From assembly GCF_014596915.1 (NCBI RefSeq), contig NZ_JACVWU010000025.1, forward strand, positions 1 to 64,000: DNA of 64,000 nucleotides, written 5' to 3'. The notes under the pieces were generated by a model that did not search any database, was not told where the DNA came from, and saw nothing but the letters and a program-made list of their open reading frames with translations. A program made the translations under genes and the position numbers. Source of the stretch: Streptomyces sp. TRM68416 (GTDB lineage: Bacteria > Actinomycetota > Actinomycetes > Streptomycetales > Streptomycetaceae). How positions within the stretch are numbered: position 1 is the stretch's first letter; every line of letters begins with the position of its first letter. Shown in pieces: positions 6,437 to 14,950 of the stretch.

Positions 6437-9178
6437 CTGACTACGACTTTCCGAGAGCTCGGAATCCTCCCCGAGACGGCCGAGGCCCTTGAGGCCGTCG
6501 GTATCGTCAACCCCTTCCCCATCCAGGAGATGACGCTCCCCGTCGCCCTTTCGGGCACCGACGTCATCGGCCAGGCCAAGACCGGCACCGGCAAGACGCT
6601 CGGCTTCGGTCTTCCGCTCCTGGAGCGCGTCACCGTTCCCGCCGACGTCGAGGCCGGCCGCGCCAAGCCCGAGGACCTGACCGACGCCCCGCAGGCGCTC
6701 GTCGTCGTCCCCACGCGCGAGCTGTGCACCCAGGTCACCAACGACCTGCTGACCGCGGGCAAGGTGCGCAACGTCCGCGTGCTCGCCATCTACGGCGGCC
6801 GCGCCTACGAGCCGCAGGTCGAGGCCCTGAAGAAGGGCGTCGACGTCGTCGTCGGCACCCCGGGCCGTCTGCTGGACCTCGCCGGCCAGAAGAAGCTCGA
6901 CCTCAAGCACGTCAAGGCGCTCGTCCTCGACGAGGCCGACGAGATGCTCGACCTGGGCTTCCTGCCCGACGTCGAGAAGATCATCGACATGCTGCCGGCC
7001 CGCCGCCAGACCATGCTGTTCTCGGCCACCATGCCGGGCGCGGTCATCGGCCTCGCGCGCCGTTACATGTCCCAGCCCACCCACATCCGCGCCACCGCGC
7101 CGGACGACGAGGGCGCGACGGTCGCGAACATCAAGCAGTTCGTCTACCGCGCGCACTCCATGGACAAGCCGGAGATGGTCGCCCGCATCCTGCAGTCCGA
7201 GGGCCGCGGGCTGGCGATGATCTTCTGCCGTACCAAGCGGACCGCCGCCGACATCGCCGAGCAGCTCCAGCGCCGCGGGTTCGCCTCCGGCGCGGTCCAC
7301 GGCGACCTCGGCCAGGGCGCCCGCGAGCAGGCGCTGCGCGCCTTCCGCAACGGCAAGGTCGACGTCCTCGTCTGCACCGACGTCGCCGCCCGCGGCATCG
7401 ACGTCGAGGGTGTGACGCACGTCATCAACTACCAGTCCCCCGAGGAGGAGAAGACGTACCTGCACCGCATCGGCCGTACGGGCCGCGCGGGCGCGAAGGG
7501 TACGGCGATCACCCTCGTCGACTGGGACGACATCCCGCGCTGGCAGCTCATCAACAAGGCGCTGGAGCTGGACTTCAACGACCCCGTGGAGACGTACTCC
7601 ACCTCCCCGCACCTCTACGAGGAGCAGAACATCCCCGCGGGCACCAAGGGTGTCCTGCCGCGCTCGGAGCGCACGCGCGCGGGGCTGGCGGCGGAGGAAG
7701 TGGAGGACCTCGGCGAGACCGGCGGCCGCGGTGCGCGCGGACGCGGCGGCCGTGGTGGTCGGGACGAGTCCCGTTCCGCCGAGCGCGAGCGTCCGGCCCG
7801 CACGCCGCGTCGCCGCCGCCGTACGCGCAACGGCGCCCCGCTGGACTCGACCGCCCCGGCGACGGAGACCTCCGAGGTGGCTCCGGCCGCCGAGGAGGCC
7901 ACTGCGACCCGCACCCCGCGCCGCCGTCGCCGCACCCGCGGCGGGGCTACGGCGGAGGCGGCGGCGTCCGTGACACCGACGACGACCGAGCCCGCACCGA
8001 CCGAGGCCGCCGAAGCCGCGGTGACCACGGCGGAGGGTACGACCGAGACCCCGGCCAAGCCGCGCCGCCGCCGCACCCGCAGGTCGGCCCAGACGGAGGC
8101 CGTGCACCTCTCGGAGGCCACCACCGAGACGCCCGAGCCCGCGCCGGCCGCCCCGGAGGCCGCGGTGAACGCGGTCGAGGCCGCCACCCCGGAAACCACG
8201 GAGAGCAAGCCGCGCCGCCGCACCCGCAAGACCGCGGAAGCCGCCGTGGACGCTGTCGAAGCCGTCGAGGCCGAGCCGCGGACGCGTCGTACGCGCAAGG
8301 CCACGGCGGCCACGGCCGAGACCGCGGAGACCGCGGAGACCGAGGCGAAGCCGCGTCGGGCCCGTAAGGCGACGGCCGCGGTCGACACCGCCGAAGGCAC
8401 GGAGACCAAGCCGCGCCGAACCCGCAAGGCCACCACGGCCACCGCCGAGACCACCCCGGTCGAGGCCGCCGAAGAGGCCAAGCCCCGGCGCACCCGCAAG
8501 GCCACCACCGCGGTCGACACCGCCGAAGGCACCGAAGCCAAGCCCAAGGCCCGCCGCACCCGCAAGACGGCCGCAAGCGCCGACAGCACCGACAGCACCG
8601 AGAGCGCCGACATCCCGGCCCAGGCCACCGAGGAGGCCAAGCCCGCGGTGCGCCGCGCCCGCAAGGCCACCGCCGCGGTCGCGCCGGAGCCGGAGGCCGC
8701 CGAGGCCAAGCCCCGGCGCACGCGCAAGGCCACGGCGGCCACGGCCGAGACCGCGGAGACCGCGGAGACCGAGGCGAAGCCGCGTCGGACCCGTAAGGCG
8801 ACGGCCGCGGTCGACACCGCCGAAGGCACGGAGACCAAGCCGCGCCGAACCCGCAAGGCCACCACGGCCACCGCCGAGACCACCCCGGTCGAGGCCGCCG
8901 AAGAGGCCAAGCCCCGGCGCACCCGCAAGGCCACCACCGCGGTCGACACCGCCGAAGGCACCGAAGCCAAGCCCAAGGCCCGCCGCACCCGCAAGACGGC
9001 CGCAAGCGCCGACAGCACCGACAGCACCGAGAGCGCCGACATCCCGGCCCAGGCCACCGAGGAGCCGACGGCCAAGCCGCGGCGGACGCGCAAGACGGCG
9101 GCCACGGCGGAGACCGCCGAGGCGAAGCCCCGCCGCACCCGCAAGGCCACGGCCGCCGCGGAGCCCGCGGAGGGCTGA
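6437..9178 (+). CDS. DEAD-box ATP-dependent RNA helicase with basic repeat tail
   Basis: A 913-residue protein. Residues 1-390 form a DEAD-box helicase core: Q motif FRELGI...PFPIQE at the very N-terminus, motif I AKTGTGKT, DEAD, SAT and HRIGRTGRAG. The remaining 500 residues are an Ala/Thr/Glu-rich tail studded with basic blocks such as KPRRTRKA and RRRRRTR, likely RNA-binding and disordered. The only start that keeps the Q motif is CTG 6437, preceded by AGAAGAGGC at 7-nt spacing; there is no ATG, GTG or TTG back to the in-frame stop at 6356. The first ATG (6530) would cut off the Q motif. It resembles the RhlE helicase Rv3211 by context. The tail holds a 344-bp duplication. Confidence 0.92.
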   Translation: MTTTFRELGILPETAEALEAVGIVNPFPIQEMTLPVALSGTDVIGQAKTGTGKTLGFGLPLLERVTVPADVEAGRAKPEDLTDAPQALVVVPTRELCTQVTNDLLTAGKVRNVRVLAIYGGRAYEPQVEALKKGVDVVVGTPGRLLDLAGQKKLDLKHVKALVLDEADEMLDLGFLPDVEKIIDMLPARRQTMLFSATMPGAVIGLARRYMSQPTHIRATAPDDEGATVANIKQFVYRAHSMDKPEMVARILQSEGRGLAMIFCRTKRTAADIAEQLQRRGFASGAVHGDLGQGAREQALRAFRNGKVDVLVCTDVAARGIDVEGVTHVINYQSPEEEKTYLHRIGRTGRAGAKGTAITLVDWDDIPRWQLINKALELDFNDPVETYSTSPHLYEEQNIPAGTKGVLPRSERTRAGLAAEEVEDLGETGGRGARGRGGRGGRDESRSAERERPARTPRRRRRTRNGAPLDSTAPATETSEVAPAAEEATATRTPRRRRRTRGGATAEAAASVTPTTTEPAPTEAAEAAVTTAEGTTETPAKPRRRRTRRSAQTEAVHLSEATTETPEPAPAAPEAAVNAVEAATPETTESKPRRRTRKTAEAAVDAVEAVEAEPRTRRTRKATAATAETAETAETEAKPRRARKATAAVDTAEGTETKPRRTRKATTATAETTPVEAAEEAKPRRTRKATTAVDTAEGTEAKPKARRTRKTAASADSTDSTESADIPAQATEEAKPAVRRARKATAAVAPEPEAAEAKPRRTRKATAATAETAETAETEAKPRRTRKATAAVDTAEGTETKPRRTRKATTATAETTPVEAAEEAKPRRTRKATTAVDTAEGTEAKPKARRTRKTAASADSTDSTESADIPAQATEEPTAKPRRTRKTAATAETAEAKPRRTRKATAAAEPAEG
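8292..9064 (+). repeat. Near-identical 344-bp direct repeat inside the helicase gene
   Basis: Copies at 8292-8635 and 8721-9064 (offset 429 bp = 143 codons) agree at all positions I compared except one: G at 8360 against A at 8789, an Ala/Thr change. The offset is a multiple of three, so the frame is kept. This points to a recent duplication or gene conversion in the basic tail. Confidence 0.9.
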
Positions 9179-9190
9179 TCGCGCAACCGG

Positions 9191-9225
9191 ACGGCCCGTT
9201 CCCGCACCGCGCGGGAACGGGCCGT
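9191..9225 (+). terminator. Terminator after the helicase gene
   Basis: A perfect 15-bp inverted repeat (9191-9205 and 9211-9225) with a 5-nt loop, 12 nt after the stop codon. Confidence 0.9.
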
Positions 9226-9283
9226 TCGCGTTCCCGGCCCCCTCCGCACACCGCTGGGTCGGAACGCGTCCGCCAACCCCCGC

Positions 9284-9289
9284 TAACCT
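9284..9289 (+). promoter_or_regulatory. Leaderless-type -10 box of the hydrolase gene at 9296
   Basis: TAACCT ends 6 nt before the GTG start. No Shine-Dalgarno sequence is present, so translation probably begins at the 5' end of the mRNA. Confidence 0.5.
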
Positions 9290-9295
9290 CACCTC

Positions 9296-10162
9296 GTGAC
9301 CAGAGCCGACGCCCCCCTCACCACCCGCCGCTCCCTGCCCACCGCCCGCGGAGACTTCGCCGTCGTCGACTGCCCGGTGGCCGCCGGGGTGGAGCCGCGC
9401 GGTGTCGCACTGCTGCTGCCCGGGTTCACCGGCAGCAAGGAGGACTTCGGCCTCCTGCATGAACCGCTCGCGGCGCGCGGGTACCGTACGGTCGCCGTGG
9501 ACGGGCGCGGGCAGTACGAGTCGGACGGGCCCGCGGACGACGAATCCGCTTACGCACAGGCGGAGTTGGCGAAAGACGTACTCGCGCAGGCGGAGGCCGT
9601 CGGCGCCCCGCTCCACCTGGTCGGGCACTCTCTCGGCGGCCACATCTCCAGGGCCGCCGTCCTGCTCGACCACTCGCCCTTCCGGTCCCTGACGCTCATC
9701 GCGTCCGGTCCGGCGCAGATCTCCGCCTCACAGCAGCAGCGCGTCGCACTGCTGCGGGACGCACTCGCCGTGATGAGCATGGCCGAGACCTGGGACGCCA
9801 TCCTGGCGATGGGTCCGCCCGAGGAGGTCGGCGGCCCCGCCCGCGGCCTCGGCGGCCCGGAGCAGTTGCGTCGCCGCTGGATGGGCAACAAGCCCGCCCA
9901 ACTCCGAGCGACGGGAAGCCAGTTGTGCACCGAGCCGGACCGGGTCGCGGAACTCTCCGCCGTGCCGCTGCCGATCCACGTCCTGTCGGGCACCCGCGAC
10001 GACACCTGGCCGGTCCCGGTCCTCGACGACATGGCCGTACGCCTGAAGGCGCACCGGACGGTCGTCCAGGGCGCCGAGCACTCACCCAACACCGACCGCC
10101 CCGAGCCGACCGCCCGCGCGATGGCCGACTTCTGGGACGCGCACACGGACGAGCCCGCATAA
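9296..10162 (+). CDS. Alpha/beta hydrolase
   Basis: A 288-residue alpha/beta hydrolase. The motif PGFTGSKEDF (about residues 42-51) fits the oxyanion loop, GHSLGG (about 107-112) is the nucleophile elbow, and the catalytic Asp and His are likely in SGTRDDTWP and GAEHSP near the end. There is no signal peptide or membrane segment. The substrate is unknown. The GTG start lacks a ribosome site and follows a -10-like TAACCT by 6 nt. It is convergent with argG across a shared hairpin. Confidence 0.85.
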   Translation: MTRADAPLTTRRSLPTARGDFAVVDCPVAAGVEPRGVALLLPGFTGSKEDFGLLHEPLAARGYRTVAVDGRGQYESDGPADDESAYAQAELAKDVLAQAEAVGAPLHLVGHSLGGHISRAAVLLDHSPFRSLTLIASGPAQISASQQQRVALLRDALAVMSMAETWDAILAMGPPEEVGGPARGLGGPEQLRRRWMGNKPAQLRATGSQLCTEPDRVAELSAVPLPIHVLSGTRDDTWPVPVLDDMAVRLKAHRTVVQGAEHSPNTDRPEPTARAMADFWDAHTDEPA

Positions 10163-10175
10163 GACGGAAACCCAA

Positions 10176-10212
10176 GAGGGCCCGCCCGGCGCCGTACGCC
10201 GGACAGGCCCTC
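10176..10212. terminator. Bidirectional terminator between the hydrolase gene and argG
   Basis: Nested inverted repeat: outer arms GAGGGCC and GGCCCTC, inner arms CCGGCG and CGCCGG. It lies between two convergent genes and can serve both. Confidence 0.75.
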
Positions 10213-10235
10213 CCGGAAGCGGGGCCGTCAGATCA

Positions 10236-11690
10236 TCAGTCCGTTCCGAACTCCATCGCCGCCTGGTCGAGCAGCTCGTCGCCCTCGGGGCCCTTGCCGC
10301 CGGAGGCGATCGCCTCGGCGCCGCCCTCGGTCAGCGCGCCGATCAGGCTGGTCGCGCCGGCGGCGGTACCCGCGGTCTCGACCGCCGCCGCCTGCGTGCC
10401 GCCGACCATGCCGAGTCCGGCGTACAGCTCCAGCTTGGTGCGGGAGTCGGCGATGTCGAGGTTGCGCATGGTGAGCTGGCCGATCCGGTCCACCGGGCCG
10501 AAGGCCGAGTCCTCGGTGCGCTCCATGGAGAGCTTGTCCGGGTGGTAGCTGAAGGCGGGGCCGGTGGTGTCGAGGATCGAGTAGTCCTCGCCGCGCCGCA
10601 GCCGCAGCGTCACCTCGCCGGTGACGGCCTGGCCGACCCAGCGCTGCAGCGACTCGCGGATCATCAGGGCCTGCGGGTCCAGCCAGCGGCCCTCGTACAT
10701 CAGCCGGCCGAGGCGCCGGCCCTCGTTGTGGTACTGGGCGAGGGTGTCCTCGTTGTGGATGGCGTTGACGAGACGCTCGTAGGCGGCGTGCAGCAGGGCC
10801 ATGCCGGGCGCCTCGTAGATGCCGCGGCTCTTGGCCTCGATGATCCGGTTCTCGATCTGGTCGGACATGCCGAGGCCGTGCCGGCCGCCGATGGCGTTGG
10901 CCTCCATCACCAGGTCGACGGCGGAGGCGAACTCCTTGCCGTTGATGGTGACCGGGCGGCCCTGCTCGAAGCCGATCGTCACGTCCTCGGCGGCGATCTC
11001 GACCTCGGGGTCCCAGAACCGGACGCCCATGATGGGCTGCACGATCTCCAGGCTGGTGTCCAGGTGCTCCAGGGTCTTGGCCTCGTGGGTGGCGCCCCAG
11101 ATGTTGGCGTCGGTGGAGTACGCCTTCTCCGTGGAGTCCCGGTAGGGCAGGTCGTGGGCGACCAGCCACTCCGACATCTCCTTGCGGCCGCCGAGCTCGG
11201 TCACGAAGTCCGCGTCCAGCCAGGGCTTGTAGATCCGCAGCTGCGGGTTGGCGAGCAGGCCGTAGCGGTAGAACCGCTCGATGTCGTTGCCCTTGAAGGT
11301 GGAGCCGTCGCCCCAGATCTGGACGTCGTCCTCCAGCATCGCCCGCACCAGCATGGTGCCGGTGACGGCACGGCCGAGCGGCGTGGTGTTGAAGTACGCC
11401 CGCCCGCCCGAGCGGATGTGGAACGCGCCGCAGGTGAGCGCGGCCAGGCCCTCCTCGACCAGCGCCGCACGGCAGTCGACCAGGCGCGCGATCTCGGCGC
11501 CGTAGGACTTCGCGCGGCCGGGCACCGAGGCGATGTCGGGCTCGTCGTACTGCCCGATGTCAGCCGTGTAGGTGCACGGGATGGCGCCCTTGTCGCGCAT
11601 CCACGCGACCGCTACGGAGGTGTCGAGGCCGCCGGAGAAGGCGATCCCGACGCGTGAGCCGACGGGCAGGGAGGTGAGCACTTTGGACAT
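10236..11690 (-). CDS. argG: Argininosuccinate synthase
   Basis: A 484-residue protein. It catalyses the ATP-dependent condensation of citrulline and aspartate to argininosuccinate, the penultimate step of arginine synthesis. The N-terminal PP-loop reads AFSGGLDTS (residues 17-25). Length and sequence fit the long argininosuccinate synthase type of E. coli rather than the 400-residue type. The start ATG 11690 has no ribosome site: a TTGCAT / 17 bp / CATACT promoter ends 7 nt before it, so the mRNA is predicted to be leaderless, and ARG-box-like repeats cover the promoter. No other arg gene is near, so it is regulated as a single unit. Confidence 0.97.
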   Translation of the reverse strand: MSKVLTSLPVGSRVGIAFSGGLDTSVAVAWMRDKGAIPCTYTADIGQYDEPDIASVPGRAKSYGAEIARLVDCRAALVEEGLAALTCGAFHIRSGGRAYFNTTPLGRAVTGTMLVRAMLEDDVQIWGDGSTFKGNDIERFYRYGLLANPQLRIYKPWLDADFVTELGGRKEMSEWLVAHDLPYRDSTEKAYSTDANIWGATHEAKTLEHLDTSLEIVQPIMGVRFWDPEVEIAAEDVTIGFEQGRPVTINGKEFASAVDLVMEANAIGGRHGLGMSDQIENRIIEAKSRGIYEAPGMALLHAAYERLVNAIHNEDTLAQYHNEGRRLGRLMYEGRWLDPQALMIRESLQRWVGQAVTGEVTLRLRRGEDYSILDTTGPAFSYHPDKLSMERTEDSAFGPVDRIGQLTMRNLDIADSRTKLELYAGLGMVGGTQAAAVETAGTAAGATSLIGALTEGGAEAIASGGKGPEGDELLDQAAMEFGTD

Positions 11691-11697
11691 GCACACA

Positions 11698-11726
11698 AGT
11701 ATGCATGGGATCGCATGAGTATGCAA
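11698..11726 (-). promoter_or_regulatory. argG core promoter overlapped by ArgR (ARG-box-like) sites
   Basis: On the minus strand: -35 TTGCAT (11721-11726), exactly 17 bp, -10 CATACT (11698-11703), then 7 nt to the ATG. The spacer and both hexamers are built of GCAT-type half sites (TTGCATACTCATGCGA, then CATGCATA). These resemble the Streptomyces ARG box, a CATGCAT/TTGCATA-type palindrome. Bound ArgR would block RNA polymerase directly. The promoter is visible in sequence; the regulator is inferred from known ARG boxes. Confidence 0.75.
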
Positions 11727-11858
11727 GGTGGAGCTGGTGGAGCACTGAGCCCGCGGGCCGGTGAGGGTTTGTCGCGCCCACGCGGCGGAGCCGCATTGTC
11801 GATACAGCCCCGAGCCCCCGAAGGGGCGCTCCCCTGGACGGGCGCCTCCCGGCGCTCC

Positions 11859-11888
11859 GACTAGTACTGCGACTAGTACTGCGACTGC
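11859..11888. repeat. 12-bp tandem repeat at the stop codon of the NYN gene
   Basis: GACTAGTACTGC occurs twice in tandem (11859 and 11871), followed by a partial third unit GACTGC. The repeat duplicates the end of the NYN gene, giving two in-frame TAG codons 12 bp apart. Confidence 0.85.
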
Positions 11889-12775
11889 AAGTGGCCCCAG
11901 AAGCCGTCCCGCAGCGCCCTGCGCAGATCGGCCTGGCCCCGCAGGGAGTACTGGAGCAGGCTCTCCGCCTCCACCAGGAGGTCCTGGTCCACCGAACCCG
12001 GCAGATAGGGATGGCCGGGAAGCAGCTCCACCAGCGACTCCCTGCCCCGCGCCGCCAGCCACTTGGCCGCGATCTGGGCGCCTACGAAGCGGACGTCCTC
12101 CCGGGAGGGGCGGGTCGCCGTCGACTCGTGGGCGGCCGCGACGCGGCGGGAGACGTAGGGCTTGAAGAAGTCGAGGTCGAGGGTGCGCTGGCTGTCGACC
12201 TCCCAGAGGAGCGGCTCGGCCTGGTTGCGGCCCTCCGGCGCCTCGATGCCCCACAGGTGGACCCGTGCGCCGTAGCCCTGCGCCGCCTCCACCGCGGACA
12301 CCAGGTCCTCGTCGCCGCCGAGGAGCGCCGCGTCACTGATGGCGCGGTGCCGGGCGAGCGATTCGAGGTCGGAGCGGATCAGCGAGTCGACGCCCTTCTG
12401 CTGGTTGTTGGAGTTGAGGTTGCCCAGCCGGACCTTCACGTCCGGCAGTTCGGCGATCGACTGCTGCTCGGCGGTGTGAATACGGCGCCTGGCGCCGTCG
12501 TACCAGTAGACGCGCAGCAGCCTGCTGTCGGCGAAGATCGTCCGGGCGCGGTCGATGAGCGCCTCGATGAGCCCCTCGGCGTCCAGGTCGAAGGCGCGCC
12601 GGTCCTCCGTGCCGGCGACGAGCCGGCCCGCGGCCGCGTACAGATACCCCGCGTCGACGAAGATGGCATGCGTCGAGGGCGTCTTCGCCACCTCGGCCAG
12701 CATGCGCGTGAGCAGTGTGTTGGTGCGGTCGATACGGGCACTCAGGGCCGCGAGGTCGTCGTTCATCACCCCCAT
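11873..12775 (-). CDS. NYN-domain protein, probable ribonuclease
   Basis: A 300-residue protein with a LabA/NYN (DUF88-like) PIN-fold domain at about residues 40-195. Acidic residues expected to bind metal are visible in IFVDAGYL, in KGVDSLIRSDL and in LLGGDEDLV. NYN proteins cut RNA with Mg2+ or Mn2+. The C-terminal 100 residues are an additional helical region. ATG 12775 is chosen because a -10-like TAGCGT ends 13 nt upstream; ATG 12766 and GTG 12790 are alternatives. The RNA target is unknown. The stop codon lies inside a 12-bp tandem repeat. Confidence 0.82.
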   Translation of the reverse strand: MGVMNDDLAALSARIDRTNTLLTRMLAEVAKTPSTHAIFVDAGYLYAAAGRLVAGTEDRRAFDLDAEGLIEALIDRARTIFADSRLLRVYWYDGARRRIHTAEQQSIAELPDVKVRLGNLNSNNQQKGVDSLIRSDLESLARHRAISDAALLGGDEDLVSAVEAAQGYGARVHLWGIEAPEGRNQAEPLLWEVDSQRTLDLDFFKPYVSRRVAAAHESTATRPSREDVRFVGAQIAAKWLAARGRESLVELLPGHPYLPGSVDQDLLVEAESLLQYSLRGQADLRRALRDGFWGHLQSQY

Positions 12776-12960
12776 TGTCCCGAGGGTCACGCTACGAACA
12801 CAACCGGCCCCGGCGCGTCCACGAGTGGTCGCTTACCCGTCAGTAGTTAGTTGTTCGAAAAATTTCTTTAGCGTAGGGAATGTTTGTAACCTGCAGGTCG
12901 TTGACTCCTCATGTAGCCAGCAATTCTCCGCAGGAGGATGACCAGACGAAGGGAGAAGCC

Positions 12961-13113
12961 ATGCGCTTCGAGATCAGGCGACTCGACGAGGTCGACGGCA
13001 CCACCGTGGACAGCACTGTCGTGGACGCCGCCTCCGTCAACCGGATCGTGCAGCAGGCCGCCGCCACCGGGCAGCGCCTGTGGATTCGCCCGGCCGACAC
13101 CACGGCCTCGTAA
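12961..13113 (+). CDS. Small conserved-type protein of 50 residues
   Basis: The 50-residue product starts MRFEIRRLDEVDG and ends RLWIRPADTTAS. It has a GAAGGGAGAAG ribosome site before ATG 12961 and is followed by a 16-bp terminator, so it is expressed as an independent unit. The upstream 100 bp is unusually AT-rich (12840-12900), which suggests a strong or special promoter. It looks folded (mixed beta/alpha) and has no membrane segment. Function is unknown. Confidence 0.75.
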   Translation: MRFEIRRLDEVDGTTVDSTVVDAASVNRIVQQAAATGQRLWIRPADTTAS

Positions 13114-13132
13114 CCGCGAGTCCTTCACACTT

Positions 13133-13170
13133 CGGAGCCCCGTACGGCATCGACGCCGTACGGGGCTCCG
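13133..13170. terminator. Bidirectional terminator between the 50-residue gene and marC-like gene
   Basis: A perfect 16-bp inverted repeat (13133-13148 and 13155-13170) with a 6-nt loop, between convergent genes. Confidence 0.9.
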
Positions 13171-13186
13171 CTTGTGTCCGGCGGGC

Positions 13187-13792
13187 TCAGCCGCCCTGGA
13201 TCACCTGTGTGACGCCGTTGATGATCTGCTGCACGGCGATCGCGGAGAGCATCATGCCCGCGAGCCGGGTCACCAGGACCACGCCGCCGTCCTTGATGAC
13301 ACGGATGATCAGCAGCGAATACCGCATCACCAGCCACAGCACGACATGGATGGCGAGGATCGCCGACCACACCGACACCTGCAGGGCGGCACTGTCGGCC
13401 TTCTGCACGGCCAGGATGACGGACACGATCGCGCCCGGCCCGGCCAGCAGCGGCATGCCCAGCGGTACGAGGGCGACGTTGACGTCCTTGGTCTGCTTCG
13501 GCTCGTCGGTCTTGCCGGTGAGCAGGTCGAGGGCGATGAGCAGGAGCAGCAGCCCGCCCGCGATCATCAGCGCGGGCACGGACACATGCAGGTAGTTCAG
13601 GATCTGGTGGCCGAGCAGGCCGAAGACGACGATCACTCCGCCCGCCACGCAGACGGCCTGGAAGGCCATCCGCCGCTGCACCTTGGCCGGGCGGCCGGCG
13701 GTCAGCGCGAGGAAGATCGGGGTGATCCCAGGGGGATCCATGATGACAAAAAGGGTCAGAAACAGAGAGCCGAAGACGGCAGCGTCGAACAT
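13187..13792 (-). CDS. MarC-family integral membrane protein
   Basis: A 201-residue protein with six hydrophobic segments and the MarC/UPF0056 features: the DPPGITPIFLAL stretch after the first helix, and LGMPLLAGPGAI in the fourth. The family was once linked to multiple antibiotic resistance but its transport role is unproven. ATG 13792 is chosen because it places the first helix at the N-terminus; the in-frame extension to 13855 is polar and arginine-rich. It is convergent with the 50-residue gene. Confidence 0.88.
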   Translation of the reverse strand: MFDAAVFGSLFLTLFVIMDPPGITPIFLALTAGRPAKVQRRMAFQAVCVAGGVIVVFGLLGHQILNYLHVSVPALMIAGGLLLLLIALDLLTGKTDEPKQTKDVNVALVPLGMPLLAGPGAIVSVILAVQKADSAALQVSVWSAILAIHVVLWLVMRYSLLIIRVIKDGGVVLVTRLAGMMLSAIAVQQIINGVTQVIQGG

Positions 13793-13979
13793 CAGTGAAG
13801 GGGCCTTGCGAAGAAAGGAACAGAAGGTGGGCGCGTAGCTGCGCCTCGGGGGCACTCGGAACGCGGGTCGGACCCCCGGCCCTCGGATCCGTGACGGATC
13901 GTCAGAGCCGGTATCGGGCCCTCAGTGCAGGTATCGGTCGCTCAGAGCCCGATACGGGCCCTATGGGTCCTACGGGTCC

Positions 13980-14837
13980 TCAGACCCCGCCGGTCCCGGG
14001 CACCGGGAACGCCCCGGTCGCGCGCCGCGTGATCTCGCCGTAGACCTCGGGGTCGGTCAGGTTCTCGCCGAGCAGACAGGTCTTGCGGCTGCCGTGGTAG
14101 TCGCTGGAGCCGGTCATCAGCAGACCCAGCTCCTTGCCCAGGCCGCGCAACCGCGCCCGGGTGTCCGGGTCGTGGTCCATGTGGTCGACCTCGATGCCGT
14201 CGAGCCCGGCCGCGGCCATCTCCGCGATCGCCGACTCCGGCACGGTCTGTCCGCGCTTCACGGCGGCGGGGTGCGCGAACACCGCGACACCGCCCGCGCC
14301 CTTGATCAGCCGGATGGCCTCGAAGGGGTCGGTCTCGTGCTTCTCCACGAAGGCCCGCCCGCCGTCGGCCAGCCAGTCCTGCGTGAACGCGTCGCCCACA
14401 GTCGGCACGACCCCGAGCTCGACGAGCGCGGAGGCGACATGCGGCCGCCCGACGGACCCGTCACCGGCGATCCTCAGAACCTGCTCCCAGGTGACCGGCA
14501 CGCCCAGCTCGTTCAGCTTGGCGACCATGCCCTTGGCCCGCGGTACCCGGTCGTCCCGCACCAGCTCCCGCTCGGCGAGCAGCGCCGGCTCCTCGGGGTC
14601 GAAGAGGTAGGCCAGCATGTGCATGCTGACACCGTCGATACGGCAGGACAGCTCGGCACCGGTGACCAGCGTGAGCCCCTGCGGCAGCGCGGCGACGGCC
14701 TCCGCATGCCCACGGGTGGTGTCGTGATCGGTGAGTGCCACCACGTCCAGCCCGGCCGCGGCGGCGTTGCGCACCAGCTCGGCGGGGGTGTCCGTACCGT
14801 CGGAAGCGGTGGAGTGGGTGTGCAGGTCGATACGCAC
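13980..14837 (-). CDS. PHP-domain metal-dependent phosphoesterase (TrpH/RNase AM-like)
   Basis: A 285-residue PHP-domain protein. Metal ligands are visible in the first motif DLHTHSTASDG, in LTDHD, in GAELSC, in FAHPA and in GSSDYHG. E. coli RNase AM (TrpH/YciV) of this family removes nucleotides from the 5' end of structured RNAs, so a similar 3'-phospho or 5'-nuclease role is plausible. GTG 14837 is chosen for a GGAG at 7-nt spacing; ATG 14882 is an in-frame alternative that adds 15 residues. It follows the zinc-ribbon gene on the same strand. Confidence 0.85.
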   Translation of the reverse strand: MRIDLHTHSTASDGTDTPAELVRNAAAAGLDVVALTDHDTTRGHAEAVAALPQGLTLVTGAELSCRIDGVSMHMLAYLFDPEEPALLAERELVRDDRVPRAKGMVAKLNELGVPVTWEQVLRIAGDGSVGRPHVASALVELGVVPTVGDAFTQDWLADGGRAFVEKHETDPFEAIRLIKGAGGVAVFAHPAAVKRGQTVPESAIAEMAAAGLDGIEVDHMDHDPDTRARLRGLGKELGLLMTGSSDYHGSRKTCLLGENLTDPEVYGEITRRATGAFPVPGTGGV

Positions 14838-14950
14838 GCGCGAACTCCAGGGTGTGACGGTACGGAAGGGACGCTCCAGCATAACCGTTCCGCCGAGCCC
14901 GCCTGTCACAGTCGAACCAGGGGTTCACTTCTTACGAACGGTCGGCCAGC

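Noticed and set aside
8292..9064. Repeat array that might be taken for CRISPR
   Set aside because: Only two long copies, coding, in frame, with no spacer pattern and no cas genes.
6386..9673. 1095-codon open frame on the minus strand opposite the helicase
   Set aside because: It is a GC-driven shadow. The product is Gly/Arg/Leu-rich repeats that mirror the helicase tail, while the plus strand has full DEAD-box motifs.
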